64,000 nt of DNA from Marinobacter psychrophilus. Lineage in GTDB: Bacteria; Pseudomonadota; Gammaproteobacteria; Pseudomonadales; Oleiphilaceae. The notes beneath the pieces are model-generated. The model was not told the origin of the DNA. It worked only from the letters and a program-made list of their open reading frames with translations, and did no database searches. Location: NCBI RefSeq assembly GCF_001043175.1, contig NZ_CP011494.1:1860001-1924000 (forward strand). The letters are read 5' to 3'. Within the stretch, counting starts at the first letter, position 1. Each line of letters begins with the position of its first letter. Below are positions 20,137 through 29,002 of the stretch, piece after piece. A program made the translations under genes and the position numbers.

Positions 20137-22005
20137 TTAAATGTCGAGAACTATACGACCACCCTTGGCTCGGCCAACACAAACGCACATTTGGTCACCC
20201 GCTGCGCGCTCGGTATCGGTGAGGATTGCATCGCGATGCTCAATCTCTCCTGAAGCTACGGGCGTAATGCAAGAACCGCAAATACCTTGAGTACATGAAC
20301 ACGGAACTCCGCAATGATTTCTATTAAGTACATCGATCAGGAATTCGTCTGCAGCAACTTGGAATACTTTGCCTGAACTTGCTATTTTTACTTCAAATGG
20401 AAGATTTTCTAATTGTCCAAGATTACGTGAGACAAAGGTTTCTGAATGGATGAATGTGTCTGGCCAACTGTTTTCGCGAGCGGCAGAAACAATGGAACTC
20501 ATAAACCCGCTGGGTCCACACATATAGAGTTCTTTGCCTTCAAACCATTTTCCAACGACTGCGTCTGCACTAAAGCGTTCATCAGTAGATTCATTATCAA
20601 AAAAATATGTAATTCGATCTGCAAAGGGTGATGAGGCCAAGGTACTTGCAAAGGCAAGCATTTTTTCGGATCGCGCTGCGATGGTCAGGCTAAATTTCTT
20701 TCCGAGTTGATGAAGTTTGTATGCCATGCTTAAAATCGGTGTAATTCCAATGCCACCGGCAATTAAGACATATTCTTGCGCTTCAGTGTTAAGTGGAAAA
20801 TTGTTGCGAGGTTTGCTTATTTTTAAAGTCTTACCAGGAAACACTGTTTCGTGCAGTGCCAGTGATCCACCGCGTCCATTGACATCGCACTTAACGGCAA
20901 TTCTATAGCTATCGCCATTGGTAGAGGGATCGCACAATGAGTATTGTCGGATTATTTTGTCAGAAATATACACGTCAATATGCGAACCTACAGAATAGGG
21001 AGGTAAGGTATTACCTTCCAGGAGAGGCACGAATTCGTAGCTTTTTATCCCTTGCGCAATATCGATGACTGATTGAACGGATACATCAATCCAATGAGCA
21101 TTTTCCGCCATTGGTAGAATGATGTTTTTGGCGGGTGTGAAAAAGCTGCGTTGTGGAATGTTTTGTTGTTCAAACAGTATTTTGCCTGCTGCCCAAGCTT
21201 TGTGATATCGGTAAAAAGGAACGGAAGGCAGCAAATGGTGTATGAAGTGGATGGTTTGACCAAGCATTAGTAGATGACTGATTTTGTTGGTTTTGATATG
21301 AACCGTTGTTTGAAAAGGAGCTTTTTCCCAAGTGACGTTTTCTGGGTGCTGAATCCGAGCAAAGAAGTAGAGAACAAGCCACACACCAATGCGTTGTGGG
21401 ATTACCCACAATAGAACGAATTCCATCGCGTAGGGTGAAAGTAGCCATGCCGCATGCCACCCGACGTAAACTGCAATACCGAGAGAGAACTCAAGTCTTT
21501 CGCCGATCGGTCGACTGGCCCAATGTCTTAGATACCAAACCGACCAGACTATATCTGGAAAAAATAGTACGAAAGGAGATAGCAGTGCAGGAGTTGCAAC
21601 ATATATTTCATCAGGATCTTTATCTTTGTTGCCTGTGAATCTATGATGTTCGAGGTGCAGGTAGCGGTAAATTCTTGTTGTTATGCCGGGCAACAACATA
21701 AAGCAGGATATTGTGCCGAGAATATCATTTATTACTCTATTACCCGATACTGTTCTGTGAGTCGCATCGTGTAATGGCGTAAACGCTAAGTAAATAGAAA
21801 ACCCATTAATCGCAATTGTCAACGCTGTGGGCAGCTGACCTTGCAAATAATAGTAACTGCTTGTTAAAAATATCATGTATGCGATAGCGATAGTGCTGAT
21901 TGGAATCCAAGAAAAAACCGGAATGGTTGTTATGGCCCGGAAACGGGGTTCTCTGATGACTTGTTCTAAAATTTCTTTAGTAGATACTGAAAATGCAAAA
22001 GCCAT
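20137..22005 (-). CDS. membrane desaturase/hydroxylase fused to PDR-type ferredoxin reductase
   Basis: A 622-aa two-part enzyme. Residues about 1-290 form a membrane di-iron fatty-acid-desaturase/hydroxylase domain with His boxes HDATH (79-83), HLEHH (117-121) and HFIHH (253-257) and four or so helices. Residues about 305-622 form a phthalate-dioxygenase-reductase (VanB-like) module: flavin-binding RQYSL (353-357), nucleotide-binding GGIGITPI (417-424), CGPSGFM (496-502), and a C-terminal [2Fe-2S] ferredoxin with Cys571, Cys576, Cys579 and Cys609 (C-x4-C-x2-C-x29-C). The polypeptide therefore carries its own electron supply from NAD(P)H to the di-iron site. ATG 22005 has GAGGAG 7 nt upstream. 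First gene of the leftward operon. Regiochemistry and substrate are unknown; hydroxylation rather than desaturation is inferred from the ADH, ALDH and ligase neighbours. Confidence 0.85.
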   Translation of the reverse strand: MAFAFSVSTKEILEQVIREPRFRAITTIPVFSWIPISTIAIAYMIFLTSSYYYLQGQLPTALTIAINGFSIYLAFTPLHDATHRTVSGNRVINDILGTISCFMLLPGITTRIYRYLHLEHHRFTGNKDKDPDEIYVATPALLSPFVLFFPDIVWSVWYLRHWASRPIGERLEFSLGIAVYVGWHAAWLLSPYAMEFVLLWVIPQRIGVWLVLYFFARIQHPENVTWEKAPFQTTVHIKTNKISHLLMLGQTIHFIHHLLPSVPFYRYHKAWAAGKILFEQQNIPQRSFFTPAKNIILPMAENAHWIDVSVQSVIDIAQGIKSYEFVPLLEGNTLPPYSVGSHIDVYISDKIIRQYSLCDPSTNGDSYRIAVKCDVNGRGGSLALHETVFPGKTLKISKPRNNFPLNTEAQEYVLIAGGIGITPILSMAYKLHQLGKKFSLTIAARSEKMLAFASTLASSPFADRITYFFDNESTDERFSADAVVGKWFEGKELYMCGPSGFMSSIVSAARENSWPDTFIHSETFVSRNLGQLENLPFEVKIASSGKVFQVAADEFLIDVLNRNHCGVPCSCTQGICGSCITPVASGEIEHRDAILTDTERAAGDQMCVCVGRAKGGRIVLDI

Positions 22006-23149
22006 TTTATGACTCCTCAAACCGGCAAATAAAAGTATTGTTTTAAAGTCAACTTTTTTCGTGCCTTTTTGTTGTTTGGATTTTTCTACTTTAATTGTGT
22101 AACAAACCGTCTGGCGTCCTTTGACCTCAATTGCGTTTTAAATGTATCCTCTAGCGAATATTACTCTGGTATCAATCTGTGCCTAGGTTTATTTGGGCCA
22201 AGGGTATGTGAATTTCGGACAGAATTGTCTGTCTGTTTGTTCGTAACCGTTCGATTAACTTGCGGAATAATAAAAGCTCTATTTTCTTTAACATTCCGAT
22301 GTAACAAGGCTGTGTTTGCCAAGCTGAGTCCGAACCAACTGGTTTAGAGTTAACACAGACATCGGGGTGCTTTAAGATACCGTTAGGCCAAAACGAATAC
22401 CTGCAAGCGCGGGGAGCTCGGTCCCCTGTGAAGCCGTGAGAAGGCTTACTTAAATCAGCTTTTCAGTGGCGTCGAGAGTTTGCCGAATAGGACGTTGCGG
22501 ATTCTATTAAGTTTCAAACCGATTGGTCTGCAAGTCCTTGCCGCAACTTTGTTTGGTTAGTTCGCCAGTGATTGAGCTTCATTATTCCCAAAACGATCTT
22601 CACGCTGCAGAAAAGACGCCAGGCAATTTAAAGCCTTGCATTCGACGGAGCTGCGGCGATCAGATAACCGAAAGGAAGCTGGAGAATAGGGTAGGTACTA
22701 AGTCGAGCTGGGCGCCATCACGATTGAGTTGATCCCGAATGGCCCGGCCGTCGATTTCCCACTGCGCAACCCCCATCGAGGGCCGATATGGCCGACGCCA
22801 CGGCTTCGTGCTCGTCCGAAAGGCAGCGACCAGCCGCAAGCAGCCCTTCACCGCGTTTTGGTACGAAGCACTCGTACGCCACTTAGTAGTTGTCCTTGAG
22901 TAACCCATGAAGCTGGGGCCGATCTCCGCTGTGCAACTCAATTGGCCAGGGGGAACGGGCAATACTGGTCGGGGTCTTGGCGCCGCTGCGTACGGACGCG
23001 TCGGTAAGCTGCGCTACTCCCTGAATTTGCCGGCTCTGGCGAATCGCCGGCTACTCGTTCATTACCGACCATCAACGCGTCCGGTACAGATGAGAGCAAT
23101 ACTGTCGTCTTGACCCCAAATAGGACCTAGTGATTCTTCAGATTTCCCG
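22006..23149. other. 1.1-kb boundary region, largely non-coding
   Basis: This is the gap between the oxygenase operon start and the TRAP large-permease stop. The left part (22006-22350) is A+T-rich and must hold the oxygenase promoter. The right part (about 22450-23110) is G+C-richer with broken coding character, including the frameshifted relic at 22705-22903. No intact gene, transposase or terminal repeat was seen. It marks the change from the A+T-rich island to more typical sequence. Confidence 0.55.
22705..22903 (+). pseudogene. frameshifted relic of an unidentified gene
   Basis: One frame (from 22705) reads ELGAITIELIPNGPAVDF, then PLRNPHRG; moving one base near 22784 gives RYGRRHGFVLVRKAATSRKQ, then PFTAFWYEALVRHLVVVLE and a TAA at 22901. 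Both halves look like ordinary protein and join smoothly if one base was lost around 22780-22784. There is no start codon or ribosome site. I do not recognise the family; the part before 22705 is already unreadable. Confidence 0.35.
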
Positions 23150-24472
23150 TCACGAGAAACCTAAAAGTTTATCCGGCAGCCAGAGCACCAGGTTCGGAAA
23201 ATACATGACAAGAATCAGAGTCAGTACCTGTAGGCCAATAAAAGGCAGCACGCCCTTGTACATCTGTACCGTAGTAACTGACTTAGGTGTTATACCGCGA
23301 AGATAGAAGATCGCCGGCGCCATAGGGGGGGTAAGGTAGCTGGTCTGGATCACGATAAGGAACAGGATGCAGAACCAGACCGGGTCAAAGCCCATACTCA
23401 CCATGATAGGCGTGAACATGGGGATCATGATCAGTATCACCGAGATCCAGTCCAGGAATGCTCCACCCACGAATGCCATTAGCAGCACAACTCCCAATAG
23501 ACCCCAGGGGCTCAGGTTGGAGGCGCCAACAAGTTCTTCTGTAAGAATTACACCGCCCGAACCGATAAATATCCCGGTGAGCATGCTTCCAGCCAGCAGA
23601 ATAGTCATGATCATTGCAGTGATCCGCAAGGTCTTCAGAAACGCTTGGTGGAGAACAGTTAGGCTGAACTGGCCGTAGAAAATAGTTAGCAGCACCGCAC
23701 CTGCCGCACCTAGGGCTGCAGCCTCGGTCGGGGAGGCCAAACCGAGCATTATGGAACCCAGTACTGCGAAAACCATTAGCATGGGGGGCACTAAAGCGGT
23801 GGCAGTGATTCGGAGCTTCTCGGACAGGGGGAGCTCAGGTTCGTCACCAGCGTGAATAACGGGGCCTGCTGACGGCTGTATGATGCAGCGTATGACTATG
23901 TATGCCATGTATAAACTAGCCATAATCAGACCAGGAAAAATCATTCCTAGCAGCAAGTCACCCACTGACACTTGGGCCAATGGCCCCATGATGACCACGA
24001 CCACAGAGGGCGGAATCATGGTGCCAAGGCTACCGCCAGCGCAAATAGTGCCGGCCATTAATCCGTTGTCGTACTTGTACTTCATCATGATAGGAACTGC
24101 CAACAGCCCCACCACTACTTCGGTCGCGCCTATGACGCCGGTTGAGGCCGCGAAAACGATGCACATCAGAATAGTGCCGAGAGCCAGGCCGCCTGGAACA
24201 CGGCGAGTCCATAAATGCATGGCTTCGAACAGGCGCTTGGCGATGCCTGCGCGCTCTAGCATGCAGCCCATGAAAACAAACAGTGTTACCGCGGCGAGTA
24301 CGTAGTTTGAAGCCACGTCGCTAATCTTCTCGATAAACTGGTGGATTAACGCCTGGTCGAACACCATGTAACCGAAGACGGTTGCAGTGAACATCATCGC
24401 GAAAGCCACCGGTACACCGACCAGAAGCAGTGCAAAGAGTAGGGGGAACATATATAAGGGAAACAGCGACAT
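23150..24472 (-). CDS. dctM: TRAP transporter large permease (DctM)
   Basis: Twelve-helix inner-membrane component of a tripartite ATP-independent periplasmic transporter, 440 aa. DctM landmarks seen are PVAFAMMFTATVFGY near the N-terminus, GGSLGTMIPPSVVVVIMG (about 147-164), LASPTEAAALGAAGAVLLT (about 247-265) and QTSYLTPPMAPAIFYLRG near the C-terminus. It imports an organic acid using a sodium or proton gradient with DctQ and DctP. It begins 3 nt after the dctQ stop, so the two are translated together. The substrate cannot be read from this subunit. Confidence 0.92.
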   Translation of the reverse strand: MSLFPLYMFPLLFALLLVGVPVAFAMMFTATVFGYMVFDQALIHQFIEKISDVASNYVLAAVTLFVFMGCMLERAGIAKRLFEAMHLWTRRVPGGLALGTILMCIVFAASTGVIGATEVVVGLLAVPIMMKYKYDNGLMAGTICAGGSLGTMIPPSVVVVIMGPLAQVSVGDLLLGMIFPGLIMASLYMAYIVIRCIIQPSAGPVIHAGDEPELPLSEKLRITATALVPPMLMVFAVLGSIMLGLASPTEAAALGAAGAVLLTIFYGQFSLTVLHQAFLKTLRITAMIMTILLAGSMLTGIFIGSGGVILTEELVGASNLSPWGLLGVVLLMAFVGGAFLDWISVILIMIPMFTPIMVSMGFDPVWFCILFLIVIQTSYLTPPMAPAIFYLRGITPKSVTTVQMYKGVLPFIGLQVLTLILVMYFPNLVLWLPDKLLGFS

Positions 24473-24475
24473 GGG

Positions 24476-25033
24476 CTAGGGGGTCTCCGCTTGATGAGTG
24501 AAAATATCATCGGCCACGTCGGGGGAATCGTGTTCGACGCCGTTTCGCAGAATCTGGATGGCTCTGATTAACTCGGCCAGTGCCTGCAGCGCGAGGGCCA
24601 GAAAGCCTAGGGCGAAGGACACTCTGAAAGGCCAGATAGGTGGATTCCAGGCGGACATTCCGGTTGTCTCGCGGCTTAGAAATGCGTTAATGGCGTACTC
24701 ATAAAGACCATAAGTCAGCCAGGCGCAGATCGGTATGACGATCACCACATAAGTAAGGATGTCTACAATGGCTCGGACTCTTGGCGTGAAATGCTGGTAG
24801 AAAATCTCTATGCGAATATGTGAACGCTCGCGCAAAGCATAAGCCATGCCAAGCAAAAAATTTGCGCCGGTTAGCATATACCCTAGCTCGAAAGCCCAGA
24901 TAGTAGGCGTATTAAAGACATAGCGTGCGATGACTTCGTAGCAGCTTGCCAGCACTAGCGGAGCTACAAGCCAAGCGCCAACAACTCCCGTCGAGCCGAT
25001 AATCCGATCGATCAGATTAAGGATGGCTTGCAT
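24476..25033 (-). CDS. dctQ: TRAP transporter small permease (DctQ)
   Basis: Four-helix DctQ subunit of 185 aa, with the typical EVIARYVFNTPTIWAFELGYML block (about 29-50) and LRERSHIRIEIFYQ (about 66-79), which is the family signature. GAGGT lies before ATG 25033. It partners the DctM protein encoded next and the DctP binding protein encoded upstream. The C-terminal tail (about 165-185) is hydrophilic and acidic, slightly longer than in minimal DctQ proteins. Confidence 0.9.
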   Translation of the reverse strand: MQAILNLIDRIIGSTGVVGAWLVAPLVLASCYEVIARYVFNTPTIWAFELGYMLTGANFLLGMAYALRERSHIRIEIFYQHFTPRVRAIVDILTYVVIVIPICAWLTYGLYEYAINAFLSRETTGMSAWNPPIWPFRVSFALGFLALALQALAELIRAIQILRNGVEHDSPDVADDIFTHQAETP

Positions 25034-25097
25034 AAGAACCTCGTGTTTCGGGCAAAAAAAAGGCTGCTGGGGGGTGCGACACAGCGGCCTTCGTTAC

Positions 25098-26168
25098 TTA
25101 TTTGCGAGTCAGGACCTTGCGGTAAGAGTCAGCGTCTTCCCAGAGTGCCAGGAACTCCTGCTGATTTTTGTAGACTCGGGCAAACCATTCGTTGTCGGTA
25201 GCCTGTTTTTCTGCCCAGGTCTTGGCGATTTCCTGGGCTTTAAACTGGACTTCAGGGTCCAGTTCGATAATTTCGTTGCCCTCTGCCACGTAGAATTTCA
25301 TCGCTTTTGCATCTTCCTGCCCGATACGTAGCCAGCTGTTAAGAGTGGTCAGCTTTGCTGCAGTTTCGACGGCTTGCTTATCCTGGTCTGAAAGCGTGCC
25401 CCAGGCAGTCTTGTTTATGACCAGCTCAAAAGGAGCCACAGGCTGATGAATGCCGGGAATGATCACGTACTTGGCCACTTTGTGGAAACCCGGTGAGATA
25501 TTCTCCCAAGGTGTTCCCCATTCAGTTGCATCAATGGCTCCTCGCTCAAGCATGGGGTAAACATCTCCGCCAGGCGTTGTTACCGGGGCAGCGCCCAAGC
25601 TTGCTGACATCTCTAGCCAGGCTCCGGCAGTACGTAGCTTAAGGCCCTGGAGGTCTTCGAGAGTTTTGACGGGTTTGCGGGAGTGTAGGAATACCTCTGC
25701 CGTCCTGATGAATAGTGGAAAGGAGATAACCTCAAATTTCTCTTCCCGGAACTCACGCTGCAGTTCCACACCACCACCCTGATAAAGCCAATGCAGCATT
25801 CGCTCTGAATCAGGACTACCTGCATAACCCCCAAACAGGACTGTTGTGCTGTCTTTACCCCAGTCGTAGCCCATCCAGGTGTGGCCCATCTCTGCAACCC
25901 CGTTTTTCACGGTTTCGGAGACCTTCAGGGCATTGCCTAGTGCGCCGCCTGTGAATACCTGGACCTTGATGCGGCCGTTGGAGATCTGTTCGACGTTGTC
26001 GGCAAAAGCCTGGGCTCCGATCGTGGAGAGCGGGCCGCCGGCCCAGCCTGTTGCCATCTTGAAGTTATGAACCGGCTCCTCGGCTTGAGCGGTGTGTATG
26101 GCCGAGAACAAAGTGACTACCATCGCGATGATGGTAAATTTCTTCAGAGTGAGTTGGAGTGATGCCAT
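25098..26168 (-). CDS. dctP: TRAP transporter periplasmic substrate-binding protein (DctP)
   Basis: Periplasmic solute receptor of 356 aa. The start is ATG 26168 with AGAGGA upstream; it gives a clear signal peptide ending near AQAEEP (about 27-32). The ligand-binding arginine region LKLRTAGAWLEMSASLG and the GAIDATEWGTPWENISPGFHKVAKYV block are the DctP hallmarks, and the DATEW...PW pattern resembles the TakP/2-oxoacid-binding branch rather than the C4-dicarboxylate branch. First gene of dctPQM. A 410-bp upstream region carries an AATATATCTG site similar to those in front of the other genes of this block. Confidence 0.9.
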   Translation of the reverse strand: MASLQLTLKKFTIIAMVVTLFSAIHTAQAEEPVHNFKMATGWAGGPLSTIGAQAFADNVEQISNGRIKVQVFTGGALGNALKVSETVKNGVAEMGHTWMGYDWGKDSTTVLFGGYAGSPDSERMLHWLYQGGGVELQREFREEKFEVISFPLFIRTAEVFLHSRKPVKTLEDLQGLKLRTAGAWLEMSASLGAAPVTTPGGDVYPMLERGAIDATEWGTPWENISPGFHKVAKYVIIPGIHQPVAPFELVINKTAWGTLSDQDKQAVETAAKLTTLNSWLRIGQEDAKAMKFYVAEGNEIIELDPEVQFKAQEIAKTWAEKQATDNEWFARVYKNQQEFLALWEDADSYRKVLTRK

Positions 26169-26579
26169 CTGCTCATGTCCTCTTCTGCCGTATATCGCGC
26201 GCACGCAACTTGGGCAGTATTGTTTTTGTTTAGACCAGTAGATCGGTTGGAACCAATGGCCTGATGCTTGTTACGAGGTTGAAGGCAGAACGTCTGCCGG
26301 ACTCCCCAGTTCAACGAATGCAATATTGCGTCGCTGGCAAATTGTCGCCCGCAGCCTAAAATCCGTGATAACGACCATTAACCAATAGCATCGAATCTCG
26401 ATATATACAAAAAATATATCTGTTGCCGTCATTTGGTTTTTTTTCGCTAATACACAGCAATTAGGGCTGGTGGCTACAAACGCGGATGAGGGTTGAACAA
26501 GCGGTCATGGCGACAACGCGGGAATAGCGCAAGCACAACGGCTCGCAGGTGGGTCCTTAGACTGGGTGAGTTAAGCGGA
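26169..26579. other. promoter region of the dctPQM operon
   Basis: A 411-bp gap separates the alpha/beta hydrolase stop from dctP; both genes read leftward. The right two thirds contain A+T-rich tracts including GATATATAC (26400-26408) and AATATATCTG (26413-26422). No gene is visible in it. Confidence 0.5.
26413..26422. promoter_or_regulatory. candidate regulon operator, copy D (dctP upstream)
   Basis: AATATATCTGTTG differs by one base from the AATATATCAGTTG copy at 30147-30159. It lies 245 nt upstream of dctP. See the other copies at 27461, 29997 and 30146; all are in leaders of the same catabolic block. Confidence 0.4.
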
Positions 26580-27332
26580 TTAGGGAAGCCGCGTGACAGA
26601 GTCATAAAGATGAACCAAATGCCCCGCCACCCAAGCGGGGTTCTGGGCCAGGATGTTGTGTAAGCCACCATCGAGCAGAACAAGCTCCGCACCCGGTATC
26701 GTGTCGGCGATTAGCTGCCCGTGGCCGAGGGGGCATTGGTCATCGGCACTGCCATGTATTACCAGAGTCGGCAATTCAATGCCCGGCAGGACTGAGCGAA
26801 AATCAGTGCTAATAACAGACAACCAGGCCCCGGCGGCGGCCACTGGGGAGGCGCTTTCTTTCAGTGCCATACGATTGGCCCGAAGTTCGGCCTCTTTTGC
26901 TATCTCTTCGGCATTTTCGCCACTGAACCAATGGCATTTGTTGCCTTGAGAGGTTCCGCTCATCAGTACTAACGCGTTGAGCCGGCTCGGGCCATAGCGC
27001 CTCAGGTACGCCAAGCTCACCAGCACCCCCATGCTCCAGCCCACCAGCAAGCATGGTCTTTCCAGCACGTTTAACACGGCCGCCAGGTCGTCTGCGAAAC
27101 AATCCACTGTGTAGGCCATAGGGTCGGTTGGCGCAACTGAGCCGCCGCGTCCGCGCAGATTGGGAGCGAGGGCGGGAATCCGATTGGGGAGATGCTTGAG
27201 TACCTCGTCCCAGGCTCGGGCTGAGCCTTGGATACCGTGCAAAAGAACCATGGGCATGGCGTCTATGTCCGCGTCAGCAGAGCTCAGGCCAGTGAGTTGG
27301 CCAGCGGGTCCAGCAATGGGGAAAAAGGTCAT
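26580..27332 (-). CDS. alpha/beta-fold hydrolase
   Basis: Single-domain serine hydrolase of 250 aa without signal peptide. Nucleophile elbow GWSMG puts the catalytic serine at 100; the oxyanion region is LHGIQGS (31-37); the acid is in IHGSADDQCP and the histidine in LDGGLHN near 220-226. It resembles 3-oxoadipate-enol-lactonase/carboxylesterase-type enzymes, which cleave esters or lactones. It is divergent from the Fe-ADH gene across a 153-bp region that contains a TGATATATCA palindrome. Its place beside a TRAP importer suggests action on an imported ester or lactone or on a pathway intermediate. Confidence 0.83.
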   Translation of the reverse strand: MTFFPIAGPAGQLTGLSSADADIDAMPMVLLHGIQGSARAWDEVLKHLPNRIPALAPNLRGRGGSVAPTDPMAYTVDCFADDLAAVLNVLERPCLLVGWSMGVLVSLAYLRRYGPSRLNALVLMSGTSQGNKCHWFSGENAEEIAKEAELRANRMALKESASPVAAAGAWLSVISTDFRSVLPGIELPTLVIHGSADDQCPLGHGQLIADTIPGAELVLLDGGLHNILAQNPAWVAGHLVHLYDSVTRLP

Positions 27333-27460
27333 GGGCGTTCCTTGAAAGTCAGGCCAAAGATGAAATTTCGGGGCAGGTAAACATTCGTTTTCAGTGGCGC
27401 TTTGGAATTGTGTTGACGAAGTTGCGCTCGCTTTAAAATGATAATATTCTTAATACACTA

Positions 27461-27471
27461 CTGATATATCA
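27461..27471. promoter_or_regulatory. candidate regulon operator, copy A (Fe-ADH / hydrolase divergent region)
   Basis: TGATATATCA (27462-27471) is a perfect 10-bp palindrome, and CTGATATAT (27461-27469) is the reverse complement of the ATATATCAG core found at 29997-30008 and 30146-30156. It ends 14 nt before the Fe-ADH ATG, close to its GGGAAG ribosome site, where a bound repressor would block expression. Confidence 0.5.
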
Positions 27472-27485
27472 ATGGGGAAGCAAAC

Positions 27486-28730
27486 ATGCTTGATCGGCTT
27501 TTTTTGTCTGTACCATCTCGGATTATTGGAGGCTGGGGTTCGCGGAAAGAACTGGCTCCGCTGCTGCAGCGAATGGGCCACAAGGCGGCTCTTATTGTCA
27601 CAGACCGGTTTTTCAGCCAACAGACGGCCCTTGTCAGCGAATTGCAGGCGTCGCTAACAGCTTCGGGCATCGAGAGCCTCGTTTTTGACGGAGGTATTCC
27701 GGATCCCACCGTCGAGGTATGCCTCGAAGCGCAGAAGGAGATCGAACAGAAAGGCTGGCGCGAACGCATCGACCATGTAATCGCCCTGGGCGGAGGGAGC
27801 AACATTGATTTGGCCAAGGTGCTGTCAATTTTGGTTAAGTATGGTGGAACGCCTCAGGACTACGTTGGCGAAGGTCGCATTCCAGGACAGCCCCTACCTC
27901 TAATTGCGATTCCCACAACAGCCGGGACTGGCTCCGAAATCACCGCGGGCGCGATTATTGTGGACAGCGCAAGCGCCACCAAGGTGGCGGTGATGTCTAA
28001 TGACCTGCGCCCGGCCATAGCGCTCATCGACCCAGAATTGACTCTGAGCTGCCCACCGAACGTCACTGCAGATGCCGGGCTGGATGCCTTGACCCATGCT
28101 CTGGAATCCTATCTCACACAGGACTCAACAGAGTTCGACCGAGGCAGTGACCCGGACCCGGTTTACGCGGGTTGTAACGAACTGACGCGGATGTTCGCTG
28201 CGGAATCCATACAGCTCTGCTTTGCCCATCTCAATACGGCTTATGTCAGGGGTACGGATCGTCCGGCCCGTGAAGCGATGGCGGCGGCAAGTCTTTACGC
28301 GGCGCTGTCTTACGGCAGCGCCGGATTGAACGCAGTGCATGCCCTGGCGTATGCGCTTGCGGGCTTGACTCATGCTTCTCATGGGCGCACAAACGCAGTC
28401 TATCTACCCTACGTGTTGGATGCGCTGCGCGACATTCGGCGTGATGACCTCGCACACATAGCGCGCTCCATCGGCGAAACGGCGACAGACCCGGACGAGC
28501 TAGCTCGGCGGCTGGTGATCCGCACACGAAATCTGGTAGCCGAGTGTGGGGTTCCGGTTAGTCTGGCTGAGTTTGGCGTCAAGGAATCCCAGCTTCCAGA
28601 CCTCATCAAAAACGGTTTGGCTGTCACGCGCTTGACCAAAGCCTTTCCCATTCAACCAGCAGAAGTCGTTTATGAGCGCATCGTCAGAAATGCCTTTGCA
28701 GGAACGCTGGACGCGGAGCGAAAGATTTAA
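27486..28730 (+). CDS. iron-containing (group III) alcohol dehydrogenase
   Basis: NAD(P)-dependent metal alcohol dehydrogenase of 414 aa. The nucleotide site GGGSNIDLAK (102-111) and PTTAGTGSE (143-151) are present, and the metal ligands Asp200, His204, His285 and His299 have the FucO-like spacing (D-x3-H; H-x13-H). Members of this family oxidise alcohols, reduce aldehydes or reduce maleylacetate; the sequence does not decide. GGGAAG precedes ATG 27486. It is divergent from the alpha/beta hydrolase gene and lies in the block with the TRAP importer and the dioxygenase. Confidence 0.88.
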   Translation: MLDRLFLSVPSRIIGGWGSRKELAPLLQRMGHKAALIVTDRFFSQQTALVSELQASLTASGIESLVFDGGIPDPTVEVCLEAQKEIEQKGWRERIDHVIALGGGSNIDLAKVLSILVKYGGTPQDYVGEGRIPGQPLPLIAIPTTAGTGSEITAGAIIVDSASATKVAVMSNDLRPAIALIDPELTLSCPPNVTADAGLDALTHALESYLTQDSTEFDRGSDPDPVYAGCNELTRMFAAESIQLCFAHLNTAYVRGTDRPAREAMAAASLYAALSYGSAGLNAVHALAYALAGLTHASHGRTNAVYLPYVLDALRDIRRDDLAHIARSIGETATDPDELARRLVIRTRNLVAECGVPVSLAEFGVKESQLPDLIKNGLAVTRLTKAFPIQPAEVVYERIVRNAFAGTLDAERKI

Positions 28731-29002
28731 TTTCCGTGTGGAAGCGAGCCTAAAGCGATATTTTATTACACGAGAGGTCTGGCCCCGGTCGCAGTTGCGG
28801 TTCCAGAGCTGCGTTAACGAGCCAAAGGACGACAGTCCACTACTCTTGGTACCCTGAGATTCAACAGAGTTATCGAGAGAGCGGGCCGGCCTGTGATCTC
28901 CTCATCCTTTGTCCCACATTTTGTTCTTCAGACAATATTCCAGTGGCTGTTGCAACTGAAAATCTTCGAAACCTGCTTCAACAAGCCACCTGCTTCTTTA
29001 CA

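Noticed and set aside
22660..22962. 100-codon minus-strand frame in the boundary region
   Set aside because: The plus strand of the same DNA gives better protein-like sequence after a single frameshift, so this looks like its shadow.
27408..27445. TTGACG/TAAAAT sigma-70 promoter for the Fe-ADH gene
   Set aside because: Spacing between the boxes is only 15 bp and other pairings are equally good; not strong enough to list.
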